Below are positions 24,901 through 34,622 of a stretch of DNA of 64,000 bases, in pieces. The position numbers and the translations under genes were made by a program. Source of the stretch: Tiliqua scincoides (Eukaryota > Chordata > Lepidosauria > Squamata > Scincidae). Each line of letters begins with the position of its first letter. The stretch's first letter is position 1. Location of the stretch: assembly GCF_035046505.1 (NCBI RefSeq), contig NC_089822.1:41581159-41645158 (forward strand). Direction: 5' to 3'. Under the pieces are notes generated by a model. It ran no database searches, was not told where the DNA came from, and saw only the letters and a program-made list of their open reading frames with translations.

Positions 24901-27900
24901 TTTAATAGCATTCTTATAATAAAAAATTTCCTTTGAATATTAGAATCAGTGGTCTTTTAAATGACTTGAAGGATCAAATTCAAAACCAACGAAAGTGGAC
25001 AGAAAATGAGATGAGGAGATCTGAGCAAGAGCAAATCTTTCTCACAAATCAGCTTCTTGGTACAATGAAGGACAGACTGGTAAGAACATTTCTAACCATT
25101 AAGTCCAGCAACGACCTACCCAAACTTGTTAGAATTAAACCCTTGTGCAAGTATTGTATACTATATTAATGAATCATTTTTCAACAAAAAAAGAATTCTA
25201 CAACTCTGCTTCTGGCTAAATGCTTATATTGAGCACACACATGTAACTGTATCCTTTAAGTAATTAGAGTGGGGAATGGTGGAAGACACCAGGCAAAGAA
25301 AAAGCTAGGAAAAAGGTTCTCCTATGAAATCTAAGGCTTCAAACCTACACACACTTGCCTGGGAGCAAATCTTCATTAAATTCGTAGGATTGCATAACTA
25401 GGGGAGGAAGGATATGATCGGCATGGAAGCAGAGCAGATACACCAAGGAGATCAGTATAGACCAGGACTCTCCAGACTCTGGTCCATCTGGCACCCTGTC
25501 AAATCCCTCCCCCAAACGAATGGTGCTTACCATTCCACAGGGAAGCTGCCTTTCTTTTCTGCCGATCTCCCCTGTCCTGTTCTCCAGCCTGCTGCTTCCA
25601 GGTTCTGTTGCCCCAGCAGTCCCTACTCCTGGATTTCTGGACAGATGCAGCTGGCTGGGGCGTAGTTTGGGGAGATTGGTGGTGAGGAAAGAAGGCTCCC
25701 CAGTGGAATGGTACCCTGTTTGCATGGGGGATGCATTTCTCAGTGCACAGTGGTCTCCAGTTTGGAGACCGCTGGTGTCGAAGGTAGTAAGATTTTATTA
25801 CTAGAGATGGATATTTCATAATCTTTGTATTTTTGTTCTCAGGCTTAACATATTACAGTCAAGTTAATATAAAAATGTTGTTCCTATGAAATGAGGCATT
25901 CAGAAAATGTGTGGATTCATATTTTTTGTTTTATAAAAATGCTGTCCATTATGGATGGTGCTCTTTCCATCACATATCAGGTCATAAAATACTGGCTTAA
26001 TAAGTCGGTCACATAGAGTGCCCATTTTTCAAAGAACTACATTCTAGATTGCAGTTCTTGGCAGTGGACTAGCTTTTGGCTCCATGCAAGCACTTAAGTA
26101 CAGTGTTTTAGCTTCAAGAAATCCCTGTTCCAGGATCAGAACTTAATGTTTATCTGAACTAGCATTTCTCACACAAAGTTTTTGACACAGCTGGGGAGGC
26201 TTGTTTCATAACTCATGTTTCTGAATTGAAAGAATGATCCAATTCTTATTTGCAAAAGCAAACTGTCAAACCTAGATTTTAGCTACATAGGCAAAACAAG
26301 TTTTAGATAACAAAATTCAAAGTTAGACATTTCTGAAATATCAAGCCATTTTTAAGATGACGTCATTGTGGCAAACTCTGGCTAAAGAAATCTATAGCTT
26401 TCTCCAGTCTACAAACCCAGATCCCACCACAAGTTCTCCTTAATACAAATTACTGCAAAAGGAGAAGACTACTATGGTGTATCAGTGCTAGAAACATTTA
26501 GTACCCATATAGAATTAGTGCACCAACATGGCAAAAACCCCATGTGATCATGGATAATGTACATAGTGCAGCCCAGAGAGCGGTCAGAGTTGTGTACCTT
26601 TGAATTTGGGAATTCCAAGGTATGATTCATACAATCATTTTTAGGATGTTGTTTTAAAGTGATGAGAACATAAACTTTATGCTGAATGCTTAAAACATGG
26701 GAGAAATACAGAAAAAGGCAATGCCATTCTGAATAATACAATAGAAGTACTCAGTGCTATTAAACCATTGGTAATACTTTTGGAAACTACTTTTTGCTAT
26801 GTGTCTTTAACTCAGACACTGCAATCACTCCCTTAGCTACAAGGGGCTACCTTTCCATGTGCCACACCACAATATCAGAAGGAAACTGATGCAGTTAATT
26901 AAAAGATCTGTCTTGAAATAAGCAATCTGACATAGCGCAATAAGAAAATTGTTATAATTGGAAGTTTTTCAGCGTTTCTGTTTCTAAGTTCGTTGTTGTT
27001 TCAGTGCACTCACACACAGGGGTTCTGTGAAGCAACAACTTGGAAACTTCTAAATTCTTAGAAAGTGGGAGCTGGCACTTGCCTCCTTGAGTGGGCAGTT
27101 TCTGGGCTACATGCATGCCTCAAAGGACTGGCAAGCAGTTCTTTTTGTATAGTTTTCAGTTAGGATGCTACTGCCATTCAGCAGCTGCAGTGTAGCAGGG
27201 AACCTTCCTCAACAATTATCTTCCATTTCCTTAAGAGTCATTGCCTATAGAATTTAAAACTTTGATCCAAACATTTCATACTTCATCTAGTCATCATTTT
27301 GTAGAAAAGCTATGGAACTCTCCCACTAGTCTATTTTAAATCCTTGTAACGTATTTTTGATAAATGTGCTCTAGTGACATTCCATGGACATAAGGTTTTA
27401 GTAAAACATTTTAACACTTTCCAATTAATCTAATATCTAAGTTAGATAGTGATATCTACTATAAAGGCTATTATCAGAAATATCTAGTTAGAAGTATGAT
27501 ACTGTTTTTCCTATAAACAGCACTGGTGAATTTTTCACAAAGACGAAATTGTTTATGTCTCCTACACTCTTCTCTCATTGCTCTGCAGCTCTCCTTCATC
27601 CATCACTATTGAGAGATTTGCAGTTTGCTGTCTTCCTACTGTACCACAATAAATGGCATGTTGGAGTAGTTAATCCCCACCAGTCTCTGCCCATTCCTGC
27701 TGGTTCTTCTATATCCCTCTGCAGCATTGACTACCCTTCTGTAGTTTCAACTGACTCACATTTGCTCTGTTGAAAGCATCCTTGTACTCTTGCTTTCCAG
27801 ACTCTAGTCTCATTCAGCAGTCTGCTCCATCTTCAGCAGTCTGCTCCACAATGGCAAGCGCAGAAACACCCATAGTCATAAATTTTCTTTCCAAAGTTAT

Positions 27901-30900
27901 GTTTAGAAAATTGTTTGCAAATGGTTCAGAGCTGTCAAAGTGTAGCTACTTGCTGACAGTATAAAACTATTCCTATTTTTGTAATTCCATTAATTTCTCC
28001 TGTTACTTTTTAAAAGGATGCAGTGGAAAAGAAGATGGAAGAAGGGATTCATTATCTGAGCAAAAGGGTAGAAAGTGTAGATAAAGCACAGCGATTTGAC
28101 ACAGAGATTTTGACTCAGGTGAAAAATGATCAAAATAAACTGCATGCAAGAATTACTAGATTTGAAAAACTGATGTGGAATCAGCTGGAAGAAATGCAAA
28201 GTGAATACAGATCAGGTGAGTGAAGACCTGTGTTCTTTGGAGAACATTTTGAAGTAGAGATGTACTGTAGTGTACATCATCCTTTCTTGATCCTTCAGAT
28301 GTGTTTTCCATTCAGAATATATGGCAGACCAGGAAAAGAGAAGCTAGCATTGTGTGCTAGCCATCATCCTCTCATGGCTTGGTGGATATTTCAGTCACCA
28401 ATGCCAAACTCCACTTGAGTTTGAGATGGAACCTATAATAACCTTTGAATGGTATTCTGGCATGGGAAGCCCAATCCACCATTAACACCGCATGTGGAGA
28501 CGCAGCAGCACCAATGTAGTGTCAGCTGCATTCTGCATTGACGTTTTGGCCTCAGGAGGCCACTTCAGGGCAAGGAACATTTGTTCCCTTGCCCAAGGGA
28601 AGGCTCTTCTGTCCATCTGCTTTGGGGCCACATCTTTTATCCCCTTAGGACTAGTTCTTGGAATGAATGCCTTCTGGGATGGGCCCCTCTATACATATCA
28701 CTCACCCTTTGTCTTTTAGATTAGAAAATTCCATCTCTGCTTGCTTAAGAAGAACAGCCCCACTGGATCAAGCCATAGGCCAATCCAGTCCAGCTTCCTA
28801 TATCTCACAGCGATCCATCAAATGCCTCGGGGAACACACCAGATAACAAGAGACCTGCATCCTGGTGCCCTCCCTTGCATCTGGCATTCTGATAAAAATC
28901 AGGAGATTGCACGTACACATCATGGCTTGTAACCCATAATGGATTTTTCCTCCAGAAATTGGTCCAATCCCCTTTTAAAGGCATCCAGGCCAGATGCCAT
29001 CACCACATCTCATGGCAAGGAGTTCCACAGACCAACCACACACTGAGTAAAGAAATATTTTCTATTGTCTGTCCTAACTCTCCCAACACTCAATTTTAGT
29101 GGATGTCCCCTGGTTCTGGTGTTATGTGAGTGTAAAGACCATCTCTCTATCCAGTTTATCCTTCCCATGCAAAATTTTGTATGTCTCAATCATGTCCCCA
29201 CTCAGGTGTCTCTCTCTTCTAGGCTGAAGAGGCCCAAACGCCATAGTCTTTCCTCATAAGGAAGGTGCCCCAGCTCCGTAATCATCTTAGTTGCTCTCTT
29301 TTGCACCTTTTCCATTTACATTATGTCCTTTTTGAGATGCGGTGACCAGAACTGGACACAATACTCCAGGTGTGGCCTTACCATCAATTTGTACAACGGC
29401 ATTATAATATTAGCTGCTTTGTTCTCAATACCTTTTTTAATGATCCCAAGCATAGAATTGGCCTTCTTTACTGCCGCCGCACATTGGGTCGACACTTTCA
29501 TCGACCTGTCCACCACCACTCCAAGTTCTCTGTCCTGATCTGTCACAGACAGCTCAGAACTCATTAGCCTATATGTGAAGTTTTGATTTTTTGCCCCAAT
29601 GTGCATTACTTTACACTGACTTACATTGAAACACACCTGCCATTTTGCTGCCCATTCTGCCAGTCTGGAGAGATCTGTCTGGAGCTCCTCACAATCACTT
29701 CTGGTCTTCACCTCTTGGAAAATTTTGGTGTCATCTGCAAACTTAGCCACCTCACTGCTCAACCCTGTCTCCAGGTCATTTATGAAGAGGTTGAAGAGCA
29801 CCGGTCCCAGGACAGATCCTTGGGGCACACTGCTTTTCACCTCTCTCCTTTGTGAAAATTGCCCATTGACACACACTCTGTTTCCTGGTCTTCAACCAGT
29901 TTTCAATCCATGAGAGAACCTGCCCTCTAATTCCCTGACTGTGAAGTTTTTCCAGTAGCCTTTGGAGTTTTTTTCAGTAGCCTTTGCTTCTCTTGGGGGA
30001 GGTATGCAGTTGCTCTAATCAGCTTCTAAGCATTCCACTGGTTTTAAGGGCTTCTACTGCTCCCCTTTCACACAGTTGCTAACCTGGGTCATTCTTTAAT
30101 CAATGGGATCTTCTTCTTTTCAATGAGGTTATTAACAAATTAAAGTCTATCTGTGTTAGAATCCCTTCCAATTCCACCTCCTTATATATCTTTAGCTATC
30201 CTTCATCAGAACTGATACTTTCTCAGGCCAACCTCTCACAACCAAGCTCACATGCATTCCTGCCCTAATTAATACTTCTGCAAAATAGGATAGCAGCTTA
30301 GCTTAGCAAGAGTCTCTTAGAAAAGCCATTAAGCTTTGAGAGTAGCAGTTTAAAATGGACTCTGGAGGCTGCCTTCTACAATGGGGGTGGTCTGACTGAC
30401 AACATTACCCATTTATTCTGAAACATTCATAATGCCGAATTGGGTCGCCTTTACACTACTACACTACACTACTACTACACTATTTACACTACTATGTAAA
30501 TTCTTTAATCAGAATCATTAGATTCTGTGGTAAAGTTTCACAGAAAGTACAGATTAGGCCACAGTACACACATTATCGAGTTGCAACTTCCTGGAAGAGC
30601 TCCCAGTATCATGGTGGCTAAAAATTTTGTCGTCATCATCCGTAAACCTTTATTGGCATTAAAAAAGTCTGTGACAGTAATAGCAATAATAACAGAGCTT
30701 GTCATCATAAACTTCCAGTTGTATCTGCAGGTTAGACTCACGCATCAGTTCTCCATGGAAATTTATATCTGAAGAGAATTAGGAAGAATTGTGAGAGTTC
30801 TATCCTCATTTCTATATTTTCTCAAAGAGCCAAAAGCCTTTCCAGATCATCACATCTCTCATAATTACCCCCAGAGTAATGGTAGGAGAGCAAACAAACC

Positions 30901-31581
30901 TTCTGGATATAATTACAGAAAGATACCACACTTTCTTCACTGAATTTGTCAATAAAAAGTACCATCTGAAAAACACATATGATACTATGCTGACCATTTG
31001 CATACTTATGCAATGTTTAATAAAATTTCCTGAGTTATGATGGCATGTTTTTATACAGCATATAGAAATACCAATAAGGGAAAATTACACCAGTTATGGA
31101 AACTTTAATTTCAGTTCATGTAGGTTGTATAGAAATATTCATATGACTTTTATACAAGGTGTCAAACTGAATTCTTACATACAAAGAAACCATACTGGCA
31201 ATAATGCTGAGACCGAATTTGGCAACATTCTTAACACTAAGGAAAATTTTAGATAGACAAGCATCTTTTGTTGAAGAGTTTAAACTCTGCTAATGCACCT
31301 TCATGGCATCAGACTGAACTGATTAATTTGGTATGCTTAAAACAGCGAAGTGTAATTGGAGGACTGATTAACAGCATTTGAGGAAAAAAAAACCCAATCC
31401 TGACTAATTTTTATCCATGTAACTAAAGCAGACTTGTAATTTACTAGGATTTCAATCCATCCGTGATTCTCTTGATGCCCTTAAACAAATACAGACAACC
31501 AAGCTGAAACTTGAGAAAGAGAAGTTCAAGCAAGACATGAAGAAGATACGACGAAAGATAACTGCGCTCCAAGATGATTAA
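14168..31581 (+). CDS. FAM81B: FAM81B gene, seven 3' exons (coding span, introns included)
   Basis: Seven exons join in one open frame of 369 residues plus TAA. The translation follows human FAM81B as I remember it almost block by block: a [11 protein letters not shown] segment, [31 protein letters not shown], a KLSGD block, RKWTENE and a basic C-terminus. Human FAM81B is about 450 residues, so 80 or so poorly conserved N-terminal residues are missing here. The product is predicted to be almost entirely helical coiled coil, rich in Glu, Lys, Gln and Leu, with no signal peptide or membrane segment. The molecular function of FAM81B is not established; its paralogue FAM81A is described as a postsynaptic coiled-coil protein. 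Donors are all GT and acceptors all AG, and every junction phase fits. No damage is seen in the coding exons. It converges on SKIC3. The family assignment is firm; only the 5' end is open. Confidence 0.93.
14453..16582 (+). other. FAM81B intron, simple repeats
   Basis: Intronic. It holds a (CT)n run at about 15427-15463 and a (TTA)n run at about 15935-15966. No further exon is expected because phases of the flanking exons join directly. Confidence 0.7.
16583..17059. mobile_element. Long-armed foldback hAT MITE
   Basis: The ends are CAGTGTTTCTCAAACT and AGTTTGAGAACCACTG. Perfect 8-base duplications CACTAGGT flank it (16575-16582 and 17060-17067). The arms, about 16583-16800 and 16840-17059, are inverted copies over most of their length. 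Shared marks include CCCCAGGATCAC, TATTTTTCAACTAACCTT, CTCCCAGGGTCCAGG and GGGGAGCCCTGCGGAG. It is GC-rich relative to its surroundings and has no coding capacity. Confidence 0.9.
17396..17514 (+). CDS. FAM81B: FAM81B exon
   Basis: This exon is 119 bases, starts in phase 0 and ends after two bases of an Arg codon. It codes [19 protein letters not shown] followed by a block ending [10 protein letters not shown], nearly identical to the human segment. The acceptor is ATTATAG and the donor GTAAGT. It lies 337 bases after a foldback hAT element in the preceding intron. Confidence 0.93.
17887..18228. mobile_element. hAT MITE, GGGGTCTCCAAAC family, copy 1
   Basis: The left end AGGGGTCTCCAAACTTTTC and the right end GTTTGAAGACCCCTG are inverted. 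The body matches the copy at 62747-63085 along its length (GATTCAGAACAAAAGAGAAA, ACTGAGAAATGATATATAA, TGTGGCAGGCTGGAT). Flanking duplication is not clear in this copy. Confidence 0.8.
18230..19959. other. FAM81B intron, no other feature recognised
   Basis: Intronic. A GGATG/TGTG-rich low-complexity stretch runs from about 18290 to 18470. Nothing else is supported. Confidence 0.5.
19960..20205. repeat. Old LINE-related repeat fragment
   Basis: The order TTCAGGACATTAAAGGTCAA, GACTTTAATTTGCACCTGGA, GTAGTTTCCAGACACTCTTC and CAAAGACAGCCCCACCTACA is a familiar reptile LINE-derived block. It is decayed and stops shortly before the FAM81B exon at 20380. Clade not resolved. Confidence 0.5.
20380..20509 (+). 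CDS. FAM81B: FAM81B exon
   Basis: This exon is 130 bases. Its first base completes the split Arg codon and it ends in phase 0 before GTGAGC. It codes [18 protein letters not shown] followed by a charged coiled-coil stretch ending VEMK, aligned with human CDSSIVKLSGD...LDMK. Confidence 0.93.
20885..21232 (-). mobile_element. Non-LTR retrotransposon 3' fragment with intact zinc finger
   Basis: Read on the - strand it codes [20 protein letters not shown] and the finger [20 protein letters not shown] with a final Cys. The 3' tail ends GGTTGCCAAC and runs into a TATAATAT-rich stretch at its insertion end. It is 5'-truncated, as is normal for LINE copies. It lies in the intron after the FAM81B exon ending at 20509, antisense to the gene. 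Confidence 0.8.
21240..22070 (+). other. FAM81B intron, little recognised
   Basis: Intronic. A weak tRNA-like SINE piece may lie at about 21700-21775 (GCAGTGGTAGAACACC then GATTCAAGCCC). A 195-codon open frame at 21012-21599 mostly reflects the LINE copy read backwards plus spacer. Confidence 0.4.
22071..22177 (+). CDS. FAM81B: FAM81B exon
   Basis: This exon is 107 bases, starts in phase 0 after TCATTAG and ends two bases into a Lys codon before GTAAGT. It codes [20 protein letters not shown] then [15 protein letters not shown], matching the human VMQLLGKIETASSEQ block. Confidence 0.93.
22178..24460 (+). other. FAM81B intron, no feature recognised
   Basis: Intronic, AT-rich, with an unclassified open frame at 23275-23715 (146 codons) that resembles nothing known to me and has no splice or start support. 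Confidence 0.45.
24460..24557 (+). mobile_element. LINE/SINE 3' tail, L2-like
   Basis: CTCACATGGTTGTTGTGAGA, GGAGGGGAAGAACTATGTAC and a final GATATAAAAATCTAAAAAAT-type tail form the 3' end typical of reptile L2-related elements. Only the tail is present. Confidence 0.55.
24606..24702. repeat. Inverted repeat
   Basis: GGAGATATGGCATACCTACC at the left is answered by AGGTGCCTATGCCATATCTCC in inverted form at the right. It may be the remains of a small foldback element. Confidence 0.55.
24944..25079 (+). CDS. FAM81B: FAM81B exon
   Basis: This exon is 136 bases. One base completes the split Lys codon and it ends in phase 0 before GTAAGA. It codes [20 protein letters not shown] followed by a Glu/Gln-rich helix ending MKDRL. 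The KWTEN motif is shared with the human protein. Confidence 0.93.
25459..25774. mobile_element. Possible hAT-like MITE
   Basis: The ends CCAGGACTCTCCAGACTC and a decayed inverse CCAGTTTGGAGACCGCTGG border a GC-rich body whose two halves also read as loose inverses (for example GGGGAGATTGG against CCGATCTCCCC). No convincing target duplication was found. Confidence 0.45.
25780..28016 (+). other. FAM81B intron, no feature recognised
   Basis: Intronic, AT-rich. No repeat or exon was recognised between the possible MITE and the exon at 28017. Confidence 0.5.
28017..28215 (+). CDS. FAM81B: FAM81B exon
   Basis: This exon is 199 bases, starts in phase 0 after a pyrimidine-rich acceptor (TTTTTAAAAG) and ends one base into a Gly codon before GTGAGT. 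It codes a long charged helix from [11 protein letters not shown] to [14 protein letters not shown], matching human KQIWGELETMQNEYQSG at its end. Confidence 0.93.
28747..29985 (-). mobile_element. CR1/L3-like LINE with reverse-transcriptase remnant
   Basis: The 3' end is at the low-coordinate side (GGGGCTGTTCTTCTT on the - strand). A - strand open frame at 29316-29876 (186 codons) carries the RT motifs [19 protein letters not shown] and FADDTK, then [18 protein letters not shown] and [18 protein letters not shown]. This is typical of CR1-group LINEs. The upstream [11 protein letters not shown] segment is in another frame, so at least one frameshift is present and the 5' part is missing. It sits antisense in the last FAM81B intron. 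Confidence 0.88.
29990..31447 (+). other. Last FAM81B intron, remainder
   Basis: Intronic. A short (ACTACACT)-like tandem stretch is at about 30450-30497. A CCTTTATTGGCATT motif at about 30647-30662 also occurs at the 3' end of the LINE at 37085, so a decayed relative may be here. No exon is seen. Confidence 0.45.
31448..31581 (+). CDS. FAM81B: FAM81B terminal coding exon
   Basis: This exon is 134 bases and completes the Gly codon. It codes [20 protein letters not shown] followed by a basic helix ending [10 protein letters not shown] and TAA at 31579-31581. It aligns with human FKSIHDSLSSLQQIQKTKMD, which ends ELQEV. Confidence 0.93.
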
Positions 31582-31782
31582 TGCCATATTTAGTATCTTC
31601 AATTACTTTGGTGAGAGTGTTCAAACAGTTGGGAACATGCTTCTCGATTCTACAATATCAGCCTTATTTTCCTGTTTCCATAGGACATCAGTAATATTCT
31701 GTACATTAGTGCTGCAACAGAGTCGCTGAGAAATCCAAGTCATATTCTGAATCACATTCTTACATATTTATATTTTGGAGAA

Positions 31783-31788
31783 AATAAA
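31783..31788 (+). terminator. FAM81B: FAM81B polyadenylation signal
   Basis: AATAAA lies about 200 bases after the stop codon, and a TG-rich stretch (GTTGTACATGCAGTTGTGTG) follows at about 31811-31830. This is the expected layout for a cleavage site near 31800-31810. It predicts a short 3' UTR. Confidence 0.7.
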
Positions 31789-31895
31789 ATTCAAGAACAG
31801 TTTGGCAATTGTTGTACATGCAGTTGTGTGGCCTGCTTCACCACTGTTACCTCAGTCTTTTTTCTGGCCTTATACCTATGCTAAAAATTAACTCA

Positions 31896-32081
31896 CTAAG
31901 AGCCCAATCCTATCCAATTTTTCAGTGCCAGTGCTGCTGGGCCAATGGGGCATGCGCTGCATCTTGTGGTGGGGTAGCAGTCACAGAGTCTCCTTAAAGT
32001 ATGGGAACATTTGTTCCCTTACCATGGGGCTGCATTGTGGCTGCACTGGTGTTGGAAAATTGGATAGGACTGGACCCTTAG
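31896..32081. mobile_element. Palindromic MITE, copy 2 of CCAATCCTATCC family
   Basis: The left end GAGCCCAATCCTATCCAATT and the right end AATTGGATAGGACTGGACCC are inverted. It shares its body with the copy at 5638-5830. It lies just past the FAM81B polyadenylation signal. The duplication, and thus the superfamily, is unclear. Confidence 0.65.
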
Positions 32082-32139
32082 TCCTTGCAGTGCAATTATG
32101 TAATCAGGTAGCATTGCAGGTCATATTCTTGAAACTATT

Positions 32140-32370
32140 TATATACTTCTTTTCAGCAAAAAAGTTCACAAAGCGGTTTACAGGGAAAATCAAGTTAACA
32201 AAATGGCTCCCTGTCCCAAAAGGGGATGCAATCTTAAAAAAAAAAAAAGCCATACACCATCAGCAAACAGCCACTACAAAAAGACAATGTGCTAGAATGA
32301 AAAGGGATAGTTACTCTCCCCCTGCTAAATATGAGGAGCACCAATTGAAAAAGTGCCTCTGCCCAGTTAG
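32140..32370. repeat. Interspersed repeat (AAAGTTCACAAAGCGGTTTA family), copy 1
   Basis: The order TTCACAAAGCGGTTTACAG, ATGGCTCCCTGTCCCAAAAG, CAGCCACTA and TTACTCTCCCCCTGCTAAA is shared with the copy at 57925-58165. It is probably derived from a LINE or SINE; the family is not named. Confidence 0.65.
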
Positions 32371-32428
32371 TAGGAACATTACTTACATTCCTCTTCAATC
32401 TCAATCTGAAATTGAGGGATTACATTTA

Positions 32429-32900
32429 CAGTTGTCCCTTGGCATCTGCAGGTGGTTCCGTTCTCGAACCCCTGCAGATGCAAAAAACTGCGGATATTCA
32501 ACTGTGCTTTAAAAAGCGATTCCTTTGAATTGTTTTTTAAAGCATGTTTTTAATCATTGCAGGGCTGCAGGCAGTCTTCGGCAATCAGAATGGCTATTTC
32601 AGAACTGCCCCGAGATATTGACCCCCTCCCTTGGCACCCTATAGAATGCAACGTGGAAGTGATTCCACATTGCATTCTGGGGTGGCCAAGGGAGGAGCTC
32701 ACAACCTTGGTGCAATCCAGAAATAGGCGTTCTGACCACTTGTGACTGCCTGCAGCCCTGTAATGGTAAGAAACATGCTTTTAAAAACAATTTAGAAGGT
32801 ATTGCTTTTTTTTATTTAAAGTACAGTAAGGACTTCCACCATGGGTTCCAAACCCACTGTGAGTCAAATCAAATACCCACAGATAAAGAGGGATAACCTG
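32429..32900. mobile_element. TA-flanked pogo/Tigger-like MITE
   Basis: The left end CAGTTGTCCCTTGGCATC resembles the mammalian MER2/Tigger end, and the right end is AAGAGGGATAACCTG. TA flanks both sides (32427-32428 and 32901-32902). The middle is a long inverted repeat, with GCATGTTTTTAA...GCAGGGCTGCAGGCAG answered by CTGCCTGCAGCCCTG...GCATGCTTTTAAA. It lies between the two genes. Confidence 0.78.
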
Positions 32901-32904
32901 TACT

Positions 32905-34060
32905 TTTTTTGAAACACTGCGTGATGCAAACAACTGTACAGTGATACGCATACAGACTAGTTCTTACTAACCCTGCTTAAAGTAAATCTTCAAAGACATG
33001 ATAATTTGGAACGTACTCATCTTTTCTCTCTGCTAATATAGCAGCAGGTGATGTTTTCTACATTTTTCCATCCCATCTAGGCGTGACAGCAATGATGGAG
33101 GACAGGAAAACTTGGTTAGAAATGATTAAGTAGATGGCACAAGAACAGGGATAGTGAATTTTTACCTTTAGGCTGTGTGATGAATTTTGCTAAAAACTCT
33201 CCTCAAGCATTTGCTTGAACCATAACCGAGGATAGTTTTAAAATGATTTTATGAGATGCAAAATTGTGAACTCAAGCAAGTCAATACATTATGCTTCATT
33301 TTAATAAATCAAGGGCTTCCAAATTGACACTTATAAGATTAGGTAAAGAGGATAAGTTTTTCAAAAAAGACCAGTTTCTCCTCAGGTACTGGCCTATTCC
33401 TTCAGATGCTATGAAAGCCCAAGACTAGTATCCCAGGATAATGTTTGCATAACAAGCGCATTTTCCTTTCCTCCTCCTGCCTTTTAATCCTGCTTGGGAA
33501 AAAGATAAAATGGTAAACCACTGGGGGAGGAGTAAAATGGAGCAATGGACAAGGGTTAAGAAGCTCCTCTTCCTTGTGCTGTCTTCTGCTTCATATGAGA
33601 CTTCATTGTGCAAGAAAGTGGCCCCAAGTACTACACATAACATATAGTTCCACCCTCTCAAAAAAATAGACTACTTTAAAGTCTCTTTTATAAGTGACTG
33701 CACCATTATGCAGGAAGTTAAGGGAATAATACCGAAATGTTTGCCCATCAGACTAATCCCCATCCACCAGAAATCAAAGCCAAATAGCATCTGCTTGAAC
33801 ATATACAGTCGGAGGGCATTCCAGTACGTGACAACACTCTGAAAGATCTCTATGAAACACAAGACCAATGCAGAGAGAAGAGTAAATGCATTATTTTTAA
33901 TTTCCTGTGAATACTGAGATAACAGATTTAGAAGTCTGGCTTTTGCAAATATTACATTGCTCTGAATGTAAGAGTGGGATTAGGAGACAAAATAATAAGC
34001 ATTTCAAAAGCTTCTAAACCTGACTGGCTTTATCGAAAATGTTTTAAATAATTATAAAGC
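32905..34060. other. Gene-to-gene interval, no feature recognised
   Basis: This lies between the 3' ends of FAM81B and SKIC3. No exon, RNA gene or repeat was recognised. Confidence 0.5.
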
Positions 34061-34066
34061 TTTATT
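34061..34066 (-). terminator. SKIC3: SKIC3 candidate polyadenylation signal
   Basis: AATAAA on the - strand lies about 475 bases after the SKIC3 stop codon and is the first such hexamer noticed. Another - strand AATAAA-like site lies near 32807-32815 and could give a longer 3' UTR. Choice between them is uncertain. Confidence 0.5.
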
Positions 34067-34541
34067 CTCCCCCACCACAAAACTGCAATTCTTATTTTGC
34101 TTGGGAAGCTGCAGAAGGTTCGGCCTGTAAATTCCAACAACGTGGGTACCAATACAAATAGCAAAAGCTTCAGCATGCTGTTGGGGCTGGCTGATTCTCA
34201 ACTTAGTTTTGCACAATACGTAGATATACTATTAAGGCTGTGTTTCAAAGACAGAAACAGGCTTCACTCTGCACCATAGCAGATGCCAAATAAGATTATG
34301 CCTGCACATCACAAGTCCATTGGTATCTACTGGAATCTCATAGAAGAGAAGTAAATTACATTAGCAAATGGAGCTAAATTTCAACTCAGCCATTTTACAG
34401 GAGCTTCCTTTTCAAATGTGCTTGAACATTACTGCTACTTGTTCAACAACAAAGGAAACTTTACTAAAGAACAATTGCTACTTGGATGTGGATGTCTAGG
34501 CATAGTCTTCTGTCTGATCCACCTCCTCACTGCAGGTAATA

Positions 34542-34622
34542 CTAAGATGATGTTGCAGACAGTTTTTTGTCTAGTTCCAAAGCTCGCACATCTCCATTAA
34601 CTCTGGCATTTGTGACAAGAAC
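34542..34622 (-). CDS. SKIC3: SKIC3 terminal coding exon
   Basis: This exon is 81 bases and codes [20 protein letters not shown] then LSATSS, ending TAG at 34542-34544. The human tail is [20 protein letters not shown] then LSSQ. Confidence 0.93.
   Translation of the reverse strand, partial: VLVTNARVNGDVRALELDKKLSATSS

Noticed and set aside
31925-32512. 195-codon open frame on the + strand
   Set aside because: It runs across three different repeats (palindromic MITE, TTCACAAAG repeat, start of a pogo-like MITE), so it is a chance frame.
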